A stretch of DNA of 64,000 nucleotides. Source: Diplodia intermedia (taxonomy: Eukaryota > Ascomycota > Dothideomycetes > Botryosphaeriales > Botryosphaeriaceae). The stretch's first letter is position 1, and every line of letters starts with the position of its first letter. The stretch spans positions 1 to 64,000 of the forward strand of contig JAKEKT010000035.1 of assembly GCA_021495925.1 (NCBI GenBank), read 5' to 3'. The position numbers were made by a program, and so were the translations under genes. Positions 10,534-21,272 of the stretch are shown one piece after another. The notes under the pieces are model-generated. The model was not told the origin of the DNA and did not search any database. It saw only the letters and a program-made list of their open reading frames with translations.

Positions 10534-13000
10534 ATGGAATCGGACGAAGATCTCGCTTTACACAGATGTCCAAGGAGGCTGAGCAGAGGATCTGGAGTGG
10601 GATTTGCGGATGACTTCGAGATGACTTCCTTTTCCGATGAAGACAGCAAGAAGGACCCGGCCGAGAGCGTTGACGATCGAACGGACGCGGCATCCACGGA
10701 GAACCTCAAGTCCCAGGGCAATAGTGATATTGCTCTGGAAGTGCTTCATGCTGGGGATGACCCTTCATTGAATGCCTTGACTTTCCGGACGTGGTTCATT
10801 GGTTGGTCTCCAAGATCTCACGACATCCTGCTATTGCTGACACAGTACTCCGACAGGCATTGGCTTAGGGATATTCGGTGCAATCGTGAATACAATGTTC
10901 CATTTCCGACCCCGTACCCTCGACATCTCCCAAGTCCTCCTGGCTTTGGCAGCTTACATACTTGGTATCTTCATGGAGAAGTGCACCCCGAAATCCGGGT
11001 TCATCGGGTACTGGTTCAATCCACAGCCATTCAACTCCAAAGAGCATACCGCAATCATAATCATTGCCTCTTCGGCATCACAAGTCGCAGTTGCTATCCA
11101 GGTCATTGCCGTCCAGAGGCTGTACTACAACAACGCACCCAGTACGGCTCTATCCCTCCTCATCGTTTTATCGACACAGTGTCTTGGCTACGGCTTTGCG
11201 GGCATCTTGCGGCGGGCCGTCGTATACCCTGCCAAAATGGTGTGGCCAATGTTGCTGCCAGTCAGCTCGCTCCTCGAAGTCCTCCACCAAGAACGCGAGC
11301 AACCCAGCCACAGGCGCCGCATCATGTATTGGGTATTCACCGCAATCCTTCTGTGGCAATTCTTGCCGGGATACATTATGCCAATCCTGAGTGGAGTCAG
11401 CGTGTTCTGCCTGGCAAATCAAAGCAGCACAATCTTCACCACGATTTTCGGAGGCTCCAACAGAAACGAAGGGCTCGGGCTGCTATCCCTGGGGCTGGAT
11501 TGGCGTTTCATCACCAGTCAGCCGTTGTGGTACCCGCGCCAGACTCTGACGAACAGTCTCATCGGGTACATCATCTGCATTGCCCTGTTCGCAGCCGTCT
11601 ACTACGGAAACGCTTGGCGTGCGCAAGACTTTCCTTTTCTGTCACAACTGCTTTACTCCGGGAACTCTACGAGCTCGAACTTCATCTTGCACGATCAGAA
11701 GGGGGCAGTGGACGAGCAGGATCTGCCATACTTCACCGGCACATTCGCAATATCCCTTTTCACGAATAGCCTCTACATCACCTCGACAATAGTGCATCTG
11801 CTGCTCTGGAATTGGGCCGACATCCGAAAGGCTTGGGAATTTGCTCGTCCACAGAGACTGCGCAAGCTCATGACCTTATCTTTCTGGACGAGCAACCCGG
11901 AAGTAGTCGAGCATGACGAAGTAGTCAACAACCCGCACTACCAATTCATGCGCGCCTACAAGGAAGGCCCAAACTGGTGGTACGCCGTTGTATTCATCAC
12001 TTCTACTGTCATCGGACTCGTCTGCATCCACACGGCAAATACGACGCTCCCTTGGTACGGCTTCTTCATCAGCATCCTCCTCGCCGCCATCCTCTGTCCC
12101 TTCTTCAGCGCCCAAGCCGCACTCACCGGCTACCAAGGCAACGTCCAACCCCTCATGCACCTTCTCGGCGGCTTCATCCACCCGGGAAGCCCCACCGCAA
12201 ACCTCTACTTTACCCTCTTCGGCCACGCCTCCACCACCCAAGCCCTCAACATGACCCGCAGCCTCAAGCTCGGCCAATACGCCAAACTCCCGCCCCGCAT
12301 CACCTTCGCCGCCCAACTCCTCGGCACCGTCCTCGGCGCGATAGTCAGCCACGCCGCCATGACCGCAATCACCGCCGACCAGCGCTCCACCCTCCTCAAC
12401 CCACCCAGCGCCAACACCACCGCCGTCTGGTCCGCGGCCCGACCCCAACACCTGCGCGCCCTCGCCACCGCCTTCGGCGAGCACGGCCGCTCCCTCTTCT
12501 CCCCCGCCCGCCGCCCCCTCCCCCGCTACGCCCTCGTCCCCCTCGGCCTCCTCCTCGGGCCCTTGCTCCCCCTCCCCGCCTTCCTCCTCTCCCGCCTCCT
12601 CTCCCCCTCCCACGCCGCCGCCGTCGCAATCGCCCGCCCCCTCAACACCCCCCTCGTCGCCGCCTCCGCCGGCGTCCTCGCCGCCCTCCCGTCGACCAGC
12701 GCGATGCCGGCCCACTTCGCCGTCGGGCTCGCGAGCCAGTTCTGGCTGCGGCGCCACCGGCCCGGCTGGTTCGCGCGGCACAACTACGTCGTCGCGGCGG
12801 CGGCGGACGCGGGGGCGCAGGCGTGCGGCGTGCTGGTCGCGCTGCTGCTGCGGGGCGGGTTGGGCGGGTGGGCCGAGCTCCCGATGCCCGCGTGGTGGGG
12901 CAACGACGTGGGCGGGAATTTCGATCGCTGTCCCGCTGCTGGGGATGGTGCGGCGGGGGCGGGCTTGGGGGTGGTGAGGGATGCGGGAGGGGGGCTGTGA
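10534..13000 (+). CDS. Oligopeptide transporter (OPT family)
   Basis: Two exons, 10534-10801 and 10857-13000, 803 residues, the usual size for fungal OPT proteins (700-900). The 55-base intron joins ...TFRTWFI-GIGLGIFGAIVNTMFHFRP. A hydrophilic acidic N-terminus of about 80 residues precedes a dozen or more hydrophobic segments. OPT landmarks include the N-terminal WFIG..G..N..F.FRP block, IAVQRLYYNNAPSTALS, GLGLLSLGLDWRFI, and a late WWGN..GG..DRCP block. OPT carriers import small peptides, glutathione or metal chelates with protons at the plasma membrane; the substrate cannot be read from sequence. The second half (after about 12050) is very C-rich on the coding strand, unlike the first half, and the C-terminus is an odd Ala/Gly-rich tail. 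Confidence 0.9.
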
Positions 13001-13781
13001 TGACGGTTGTTGGGCCTTGTCTGTTGCTCGTGGCGAGGCTTTTGTGATGCTGTGTTGGCTTTGTCTCTTTTGTCTTCTCTCACTCACTCGCTCCCTCCCT
13101 CCGTCCGTCCTACTATGTTTGCAAAGTATTGGTCGACGTTTGAGCCTTCTTCCAGAATGTAAGAACCATATGTTCTTGCATTAGAACGCCTGGTCTGCTG
13201 CGAATTCAGGGAAAGGAGAAGACTTTCAGAGCGGATCTTTGGTGCAGTACGGGCACGCGAGAGCAGCCAAAGGCGTTCGGTTCCTCCAGTCCTCGCATAC
13301 AATGGCCATGTAGTTTCTGCATGACCGGAATCTTGTCTGTCGTACTGATGCGGCAGGTCGGGTTGCAGTACAGATTGTCCGATTCATTGCAAAGGTTCAC
13401 TCGATGGGTACTGGCTTCGGAGAGCGAGCAACACAACCCGGCCTCGATGCCTGGCTGGTGATATCGCTCGATTCTTGAATGGATATTGGAGCTTCTGTCC
13501 GCAGGACCCGCCACCAGCCGCCGTCTGACGCAGACTTTTAGTGGGGATACAAGAGTCGTACGGGCCTCGGTTTTCCAGAAGTTGTCCAATGTATAGAATA
13601 CCTTTCTCTCCTTTGTCCCTGAAGAATAAATCAAAGCTCCTATGTACCACATGTCGGGCGGGATATGTCACCCGTGGTGATGAACGGGTATCTGACCGTG
13701 TCTCATCTTCGTCCCATCGTTGTAAAAGTAAACGCCAACGCCATCAAATGCACCCCCACACGTCGTGTACAATAGCCAAGT
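13001..13781. other. Intergenic region between convergent genes
   Basis: About 780 bases separate the 3' ends of the OPT gene and the conserved hypothetical gene. A CT-rich stretch follows the OPT stop, as expected of a 3' UTR. No coding signal is recognised. Confidence 0.5.
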
Positions 13782-15613
13782 TCAGCGCATTTCAACAGCA
13801 GGAAAGTAGCGCGGTCCGGAGAAGCCATGGACCGCAATGTTCTGTATGTCAATGTTGCCATGCTTGGACGGACTCCAGAGTTTGAGCAGAATGAATTTGC
13901 CGGCTCTGTCAACATTGTCAATACCCATCTTGGACCAGGACTGAGAATAAAGACTTACACGGGCGGGTCAAATCGAATAGTGATCTTGCTCTTGCTCTTT
14001 TGCATAAAGAATCTCGCATGAGGGGCCAACACGTCGCCGTCGACCACCGCGGTCTCTTCGGGCTCAATTTTGCTAGGAGTGTTCCTACGTGCAGATCGAA
14101 TGATGCCAGGCCCGGTTCTTCGGTCCCACAGGTGGTTGACGTTCCGCATCTCGTCCTCGTAGTCGTCTTCCTCGCTCTCTGCGCGCCAACGGCTATCTCT
14201 CCGCAGTCGATCTGCCATGATGGATGCACTGGGCTGATCTGGTTCGGACTCGCTCGACTGATCATCCTCCTCCTGGGTGACGTGGAGGCCTTGAAGAGCC
14301 GGAGGCGGGGTTGGTGCACTTGGTGAAATGATGGCAGGCCGATCGGTCGACTCGGAATAGTCGCAGTTGTCGCTGGTAGTGTCCCTGTGCTGTCTCGACT
14401 CCAGACGACGCCTCATGCGTAGCAAGCGTGCAAACCTTGCCTCACGCTCCTCTGGGGTTTGTTGCTCCGAACGATCGCGGAAGTCATGGCGGCGGGCCAT
14501 TCCAGCGAGTACTTCGGGGTCATGGAGGCTTTCGAGGAGGGAGATGCGTTCGGGCCGGCGGGACGAAGAGGACGAGGTACTGGACGCACGAGATGAAGCC
14601 GAAGAGCTAGCGCCGTAGTCGATTTGGTAGGGAGCAGTGCCGGCGAGAAGGGACTCGGTGTCCATGGCCAAGAAAATCATGCCTTCCTGGACACTGTTCA
14701 TTGCCTTCGGGTCAGCAGCCTCCACCAAAGTTCCTTAATCAGAGTCAACGTACGGAGCGGTAAAGCCCCGTTCGGGCGCCTTGATGACAATCTTATCCAA
14801 GCTAAAGGCACTCTCTCCCTGGTGTCTCAAAATCATGTTGCAATGCGACTTCTTAGTGCAATAGACGCTAGCATCGTTCTTCAAAGCATTATCGACTCTG
14901 TGAAGATCCCCCGAGTTGTCACTGTACTCGCCACCGTCGCAACTGACAATTTCCATTCTCAGACGGCCCGGCACAACCTGGCCAAAGTGGCCGTATCTGG
15001 AGCTGAGTATGGCCGAGGCATCATCCCGGTCCAGCTTTCTCCGCTTGAAGCTCCTGCGCTCAGACGCATCGTCCCGGGGAGGACCGAACTCGAGACGCAG
15101 CAGCTCGGCGTTTGACAGATTATTGGGGCCGATGAGCTGGGAGATGCTCTGGCTTATCTCGGCGAGGCGCTCGCCGGCACGCTCCAACTCGGTGAGTTCG
15201 GATAAAGGTGTGCTGCTCTGCTCACGCTGCTGGCGTGCACGGCGCAAGGCACTGAAGCGTTGGCTCGGCTCGGCATGGGGTCTGTTGCGGATTGCCGAAG
15301 TCGGGGGATCGGAGGGTTCTAGGCGGGGAGGCGAGCGTATGCGTCGGGGCTGATCTTCGAATGCCCCGTGGGTTCTGCTAAGACCACGGGGGCCGCGGCG
15401 GTTGCGGCGAGGCATGGGGGGCTGGCTGGGGTCGGCCAGGCGGGTGCGGCGCTCCGAGGCGGCGACGTCGTTCTCGGCGCGCTGCTGCTCACGTTCGCGC
15501 TGCAGGGCCTGGCGAATGTGCTGCAGACGGGCAGGTAAGTTTGCAGAGTCCTGGTCGGAGGCGGGCTGCTGGGTGGCGGGCGGAAAGTCAAAGTTGTAAC
15601 GGGGAGCAGACAT
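13782..15613 (-). CDS. Conserved fungal protein, uncharacterised, split beta-sandwich candidate
   Basis: Three exons, complement of 14754-15613, 13959-14693 and 13782-13905, 572 residues. The start is the ATG at 15613 (MSAPRYN); the TTG five codons upstream is not used. The first intron joins APERGFTAP to VQEGMIFLAMD. The second, easily missed because a stop follows its GTAAGT donor, joins ITIRFDPPV to AGKFILLKLWSP and adds 41 residues ending FPAVEMR. An Arg-rich, disordered N-terminus is followed by a conserved block at about residues 215-300 (LRMEIVSCDGGEYSD, VYCTKKSHCNMILRHQG). A Ser/acidic insert of about 200 residues comes next, then the conserved C-terminal block. The two blocks may form one galactose-binding or APC10-like beta-sandwich; that is inference. 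No function is known to me. Divergent from AOS1. Confidence 0.75.
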
Positions 15614-16019
15614 GATGGTGGTGGACAAAGGGACCGGGATGGGGCGCGCGTCATGTCACAGCCCTGCGAGGCCGGGGGTGCGGGAGTGGGCGTGCTCGCA
15701 GCAGAGGCGTCTCTGGGGCCACACTGGTTGGGACTCGCGCAGGCCCAGAAGGGGAAGGAGCGACAGGGCGGGAGTGGAGAAACTGGGGGGAGTTGAGGGA
15801 GCGGTTTTGGCAGTGGCTGACGAGCTATGGACGTCGTCAGTTCGGAGGCCCCGCCTGCTCGGGGCCTAGGGCGCACGGCCGGCGATCCGCACCACGCGAA
15901 CTGAGGCCGGCGTAGCGCCCGTCGCCGGTGCGGCTCAGGCACCGCTTAAGCCAACTTTCTATCAAGCCTCTTCTTCCCTCCACAACCTGCCGACCTTGCT
16001 TCGGACGGTGCTGCCCGAC
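15614..16019. promoter_or_regulatory. Shared divergent promoter region, hypothetical / AOS1
   Basis: 406 GC-rich bases between two divergent start codons. No TATA box is evident. Both genes probably use this region for initiation. Confidence 0.45.
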
Positions 16020-17467
16020 ATGACAGAACCAATGGCTACCGGCACCTCGGCTACCCTGCCCATGCACAACGGCGCGCTGCCTGCCGACGACCCGGCCGGC
16101 GAAGTGGTGGCCTCCATTGCCCAGGCCCAGACCATCAGTCCAGGTACCGTCTCGCCCATTGTCGTCTCCGCCCTGGCCCTGTTCCGCTCTGCGCTCCCTC
16201 GTGGCTCGCCGTTCTGTTTTCCAGTTGTCACGTTCCCGCTCTTGGGTCCTCCGCCGACCCGTGTCTCGCGCTTTTCCGGAAATGACGTTGCCGCACGAGT
16301 CGTATCCATGTGCCTGCTGACTTGACGCGCAGATGAGATTGCCCTCTACGACAGACAGATCCGTCTCTGGGGCGTTCAGGCTCAAGAGAGGTGAGAGCTT
16401 CTGCCCATTCCCCGTGCCTATTGCGCTAATTCGTCCAGACTCCGCTCTGCAAACGTGCTTCTCATTACCGTCAAGGCCCTTGCCAACGAAGTCGCCAAGA
16501 ACCTGGTCCTTGCCGGCATCAAGTCCCTCACCATCTTGGACCACGAGCCCGTCACTGAAGATGACCTCGGCTCCCAGTTCTTCATTTCTGAGGCCGACGT
16601 AGGCCAGAATGTAAGTTGACTGATTGCGGACTCTCACCACCTGCTGACACCCCATAGCGCGCCGTGGCTGCTGCCCCGCAGGTGCAGAGGCTCAACCCCC
16701 GTGTAGAGATCGTCGCGGACAACTCCGACATCAGAACCAAGGTGCCCGACTTCTACCAGCCTTTCGACCTTGTCATCGCCACGGACTTGGACTTTACCAC
16801 TCTCTCCACCGTCGATGCTTCGACCAGGTTGGCGCAAAAGCCCTTCTACGCCGCCGGCACCCAAGGCATGTACGGCTACATCTTCGCAGATCTCATCCAG
16901 CACGAGTACGTCATTGAGCGCGAGAAGTCCAACGTCGCCACCACCCTGAGGCAGGAATCTACAACACGCTCTCTCATTGCCTTCTCGGACAAGGGTACTG
17001 AGAACGGAAAGCGCGTGGAGCTCGTCACCAAGCGCGAGATGTATTCGCCACTCCTTCTTGCGAACACGTCTCCCCTTCCGCCGGAGTACCAGGGCAACCG
17101 TCGCAAGCTCCGCCAGGTCACGCCGCTCCTCACGTGTTTCCGTGCGCTGTGGGAGTTTCAGAAGGTCAACGGAAGGAGTCCCTCGCACATACCGGCCGAT
17201 CTGCAGCTCTTCACGACTCTGGCGACCGAGAAGCACAAGGAGCTGCAGCTGCCAATTGAAACGCTGACCAGCGAGTTTCTACGCAAGTTCCTGCAGGATC
17301 TTGGTAGCGAGTTGGCGCCGGTCACCGCCTTCATCGGTGGCCAACTGGCCCAGGATGTCATCAACGTTATCGGCCGACGGGAGCAACCCATCCAAAACCT
17401 CATGCTGTTTGACGGTGACGAGTCCAAGGCGCCGGTCTATGCCATGCACCCCATATTCACCACGTGA
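16020..17467 (+). CDS. AOS1: SUMO-activating enzyme subunit 1 (Aos1)
   Basis: Four exons, 16020-16143, 16333-16390, 16439-16610 and 16658-17467, 387 residues. The joins read ISP-DEIALYDRQIRLWG, QAQE-RLRSANVLL and DVGQN-RAVAAA. The ThiF/E1-like adenylation fold begins with YDRQIRLWGVQAQERLRSA, the family hallmark, followed by NEVAKNLVLAGIKSLTILDHE, the Rossmann-type loop region. The segment FIGGQLAQDVINVIGRREQPIQN near the C-terminus is the usual Aos1/UBA1 N-half ending. There is no catalytic cysteine domain, as expected, because Uba2 supplies it. With Uba2 it forms the nuclear E1 that activates SUMO. The first intron is long (189 bases). ATGs at 16020 and 16032 are both possible starts. Confidence 0.95.
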
Positions 17468-18019
17468 TGACGTCATGGTGACAGAGAGTGGCATATCGGC
17501 GTTTGGGAATTCGGGCGGCATACTTGAGCATGGGAACAAAACAATGCATGAAGATGAAGTTGGTACATGGATCGAGATACTCCCTAGACAGTTGATTTTG
17601 GTTGGGTAGGTGAGACCTTCACAAGTGATAGAAGACAGTGAAGACGACGATGCTCTACAGACTGCACCAAGGTCCAAAAATGGAAATCGGTAGACAATCA
17701 TGTGATGGTCAGGAGATGCCAATTTGCTGGATTCTGCCGCCGTTCCCTTTGCTGTTCCAATAACTAGTGCTTGAAGTGCGAGATGGAGCACCCCGCCGGC
17801 CCGCAGCTCTGTCGTGCCGATCAAAGGCGCCCCCGCACATGCGACCTTGGCCCACCACGCAACACCAACCATTGCAACCCCATGCGATCTCACTCCCACC
17901 ACATATCTCTCTGTCTCCCAGGAGAAATGCCTTACGCTCTGCCACCGGATTGAGCTCAACGCACATCTCCAAATCCAAGAACATCCTCTCCAAAAATAAA
18001 AAACAAAAAAATACGAACC
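17468..18019. other. Intergenic region upstream of the PhyH-like gene
   Basis: 552 bases between two plus-strand genes. The last 40 bases before the ATG are A-rich, as in a 5' UTR. No other feature is recognised. Confidence 0.5.
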
Positions 18020-18958
18020 ATGGCCACCACAACCGAGACGACGACGACGACGACCACTACCGCCGCCCCATCCGTCCCCCCACCCGAAGCCCTCCGCGCC
18101 GCCCTCGCCCGCGATGGCTTCGTCCACATCCCCTCCCTCCTACCTCCCGCCCAGGTCGAGGCATTGCGCGACGCCGCGGTCCGCCTCACAACCGCCGCGC
18201 GCCGCGGCGACTGGCCCCACATCCGCACGCTCCCCAAGCAATTCCCGCCGTGGCCGTCGACGCCCGGGGCCGAGGGCATCTGGGGCGTGCAGCACCTGCT
18301 GCACCCATCCAACCCGCACGCCGGCGCGTTCGCGGAGTCGTACTTCGGCGACGCGGTCATGGGGCCGTGCAAGGCGCTGCTGCGGGCCGCCGGCGACGAC
18401 GAGCTGGTGATGGAGCTGTACAACATGCTGGTCCGGCCGGACGCCGACTTCGAGCTGCGCTGGCACCGCGACGACATCCCGCCCGAGGTGCCGCCCGCGG
18501 AGGAGCTGGCGCGCCTGACGCAGGGCGAGGCGCTGCACGCGCAGTGGAATCTGGCGCTGTGCGAGGACCGCAGCTTGGTCGTCGTCCCGGGCAGTCAGAA
18601 CCGCGCGAGGACGGAGGAGGAGAGGGGGGCGCGGCCGTATGAGCCGGAGCTGCCGGGCATGAAGGTCGTGGTGATGCAGCCGGGGGACTGTGTGTTCTAC
18701 AATAATAATATTTTGCACCGGGGGGTGTACGATAAGAGCAGGGAGAGAATGACGCTGCATGGGAGTGTGGGGCTCGTGCGGGGGAGCAAGGAGAGGGCAA
18801 GGAATGTGTTGCAGCACGGGATTGGGTCGTGGGTTGGGGAGTGCGATTTCTCTGGGTTGGACGAGGGCACTAGGAAGAGAGCAGAGGGGATGAGGGAGAG
18901 GCTGGTCAAGATGGGGTCTGATGCCGGTGATGTGGGTTATTTCTCGAAGGATGAGTGA
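18020..18958 (+). CDS. Phytanoyl-CoA dioxygenase (PhyH) family protein
   Basis: Single exon, 312 residues; ATG after an A-rich leader. A poly-Thr N-terminus precedes ALARDGFVHIPSLL, the standard opening of PhyH proteins. The Fe(II) ligands are visible: His149 and Asp151 in WHRDD and the distal His233 in ILHRGVY, with Arg241 well placed to bind 2-oxoglutarate. The family comprises non-heme Fe(II)/2-oxoglutarate-dependent oxygenases that hydroxylate lipids or secondary metabolites; the substrate is unknown. There is no C-terminal peroxisomal signal (ends FSKDE), so this is probably not the peroxisomal phytanoyl-CoA enzyme. The middle of the gene is very GC-rich, giving long antisense frames that are not genes. 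Confidence 0.85.
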   Translation: MATTTETTTTTTTTAAPSVPPPEALRAALARDGFVHIPSLLPPAQVEALRDAAVRLTTAARRGDWPHIRTLPKQFPPWPSTPGAEGIWGVQHLLHPSNPHAGAFAESYFGDAVMGPCKALLRAAGDDELVMELYNMLVRPDADFELRWHRDDIPPEVPPAEELARLTQGEALHAQWNLALCEDRSLVVVPGSQNRARTEEERGARPYEPELPGMKVVVMQPGDCVFYNNNILHRGVYDKSRERMTLHGSVGLVRGSKERARNVLQHGIGSWVGECDFSGLDEGTRKRAEGMRERLVKMGSDAGDVGYFSKDE

Positions 18959-19175
18959 GCTTGTTGAAGCTTTCGGCTTCAAGTTAGCTCGCGCCGCGCC
19001 AGCTACGACTTCACGTCCGAACCGTCTCAAATGGTATGTTGGTCTTGCAAATCGACATGAAGCAGGAAAAGCTGTGCAAATTGGAAGATATTCTATTCAT
19101 GGCTCTGAAATCGGATCTCTACATTATATCTCCGTCCATGGCTATCGCTCATTTGCTACGTGAACTTTCCCAAAT

Positions 19176-20994
19176 CTACTGGCCCTTCTTCTCTTTCGCA
19201 GCCACCGGCTTCCCTCGCCCAAAGCCCGCATTCTTGACCACACCACCCAGTTTCATCAACAACCATATAGTCGCCAGTACCACCGCAACCACAGTCCCAT
19301 ACTCGACATACCAGGCCCGATCCAGATCCAGCACCGGGACTTTCAGCGTCTCGACCAACCCGCCCTCGCCCGCTCCACCGTCCTTCGCCGGCGGCACGTG
19401 GTAGAACATAGCCCTGTTCCCGAATAGCCCTTCGTAGCCGAGGTTGGTGCGGTCAAAGGGGTTCACGCTCATCTTCGTGCCTTCTTCGGCCGGGCACGTC
19501 CAGAAGACGGTGGGCCAGGGCAGCGAGGCGTTGACGAGGCCGGAGCTGTTGGCCGAGGGCGGGAGGTAGCGCAGGTGCAAGGGGATGGTGGCCTCGAAGT
19601 TGGAGTCGTCGTCCTCTGAGTCGGAGACGGCGGCGTCGGCGCTCGGTGGGGCTGAGTCCGCGTCGTCGGGGTGTGGGACGGGGTGCGCGAGCTCGAAGAG
19701 GGCGACGCTGCCCCATTGGGGGACGACCCAGTCTGGGGCTTCGAGGTCGGTGGCGCCCGCGTGAGCAAAAATGTTGCGAAGGTTGTGGGAGGCGAGATAG
19801 AGTGGGTCAGAGAACTGGTATTTGTCGAGGAAGAAGGTGGATGGCAGAGTTAGGTATGCATGCAAGAGACAAGACGGCCCGGGCGGGATGAGAGTCTTCT
19901 TGGGTCGAGGGAAGGAGAGTTTGAGGGTAGGATGCAGGCCGGTAGGTTCGTTGAATGTGGTGTAGTAAGTTGGGTGGACGGGGTGTGCGGTGGAAGGCAG
20001 AGGATGATGGCGAGAGGGGAAGGAGAAGAGTGTGGGTTCTTGAGCGCGTTAGTGATGAAGGGTAGATTGCAAAGCGGAAATGAGGGCACATACTTGCTTT
20101 TGTGTCATCACCGACTACTGTGAGGAAGCCAGAAAGAGACAACTCTTCGGGTTCGAGTGGGACTTCGTTATTCAAGACACCAACTTCCATGGTGTCGGCC
20201 CTCCCGCGGGAGATCTCCTCATTCCATAAGCCGCCCTCGGTAGGCCCCTCGGCCCAGAAGGCGTTGATGACTAGAGCATTAGAAATAGCGTCGACGTCAA
20301 AGTCTATGTAGCTTGCAGACAACAGAGACGGCGCCTTTGCCCTGCAATCGTCGGCAGTGCAGAATTTCTCCGAGATGTAGGAGACAAGGTTCCGCAACGA
20401 TGGAAGGAGGGTGTGATATTGACTAGACGCAGACATGGAGAAGCGTTCGGAAAGGATTGGAACGCCAATGAAGGTGTCCTGGGAGAGAAAAGATCAGCAC
20501 TCGGATGGTGTCACATGGCCGGATGGGAGAATGTGAACCGATGGAGTTTCGCAATTTATCTCATTGCCGAAAGTTGTCTTTAGGGCTGAGCAGAGGCCGT
20601 CGCTAGAGGATGTGAGCATGGCAACATGAGATACTAGGCGTAGGTGGCATACGCTTTCTGGCCCTTGCGCGGCGTGAAGTATACATGGAGACCGGGAGAC
20701 ACACGGGAAACGTAGGGTGGGGTTGAGATGTAAGGTTGGGCAGTGGCCCAGCGGATATGAAGCTCGTGAGTTTGCTTGAGGACAGGAAGGAGCTACAGAA
20801 TTCAGCAAAGCAGCGTGGGTAGGGACTATACGGATAGCTACCTCCTGCGGGAGCTCGGAGAAGCCGAGGGTGAAGCGGTGTTCCTTGGCGGCTTTGAGGG
20901 GAGGAACCGCCAGGCTGTCTTTGCTGACGGTGAGCTTTGCCGGATCAAAGGCCTCCTCGCCAACATGGAGCAGATACGTAATTCTCTCCTTCAT
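19176..20994 (-). CDS. PBN1: Pbn1 / PIG-X, GPI mannosyltransferase I subunit
   Basis: Five exons, complement of 20842-20994, 20653-20792, 20539-20602, 20094-20478 and 19176-20038, 534 residues. The start MKERITYLLHVGEE matches the family opening (MR/K-ERITF..). The joins give FSELPQE-LLPVLKQTHELHIRW, TPRKGQK-ADGLCSALKTTFG, CETPS-DTFIGVPILSERF and DDTKA-KPTLFSFPSRHH, all expected blocks. The segment QWGSVALFELAHPV and a single membrane helix near the C-terminus (WYVEYGTVVAVVLATIWLLM) with a basic cytosolic tail give a type I ER topology. Pbn1 partners Gpi14 (PIG-M) in adding the first mannose to GPI precursors, and in yeast is also needed for processing of Prb1. The third intron has a weak donor (GTTCAC). 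Divergent from the SARAF-like gene. Confidence 0.93.
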
Positions 20995-21272
20995 GTTGGA
21001 TGGTGTTGGGGTGGAGAGGTCCGATGACCAGGTGGTCGCAATAAGGACCAGGGCCAGCTGCCGCCGCGCGCCATCCCGCTTGCGGCCTAGCGCCACAGAG
21101 CTCCCATGCCGATCTCTTGTTGCCGCTTGCAAGCTTCGACAACTTTTCGACCAGTTGCCTGGAACTCGCGCCACCGTGTCCTCTGACGCCACTGCCGCCC
21201 GCCTGGCTACTTATGTAGCTGCCCACGAGATTCCTCTCCTCCTTGCTTGAGGAAGAGTCCATTACAATCACC
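20995..21272. promoter_or_regulatory. Shared divergent promoter region, PBN1 / SARAF-like
   Basis: 278 bases between divergent start codons of two ER membrane protein genes. Short spacing suggests a bidirectional promoter. No TATA box is clear. Confidence 0.45.

Noticed and set aside
11876..13087. 403-codon minus-strand frame antisense to the OPT gene
   Set aside because: Its Gly/Glu/Arg-rich content is a mirror of the C-rich coding strand of a clear OPT gene.
18140..19030. 296-codon minus-strand frame antisense to the PhyH-like gene
   Set aside because: It is opposite a single-exon gene with visible iron ligands; open only because of high GC.
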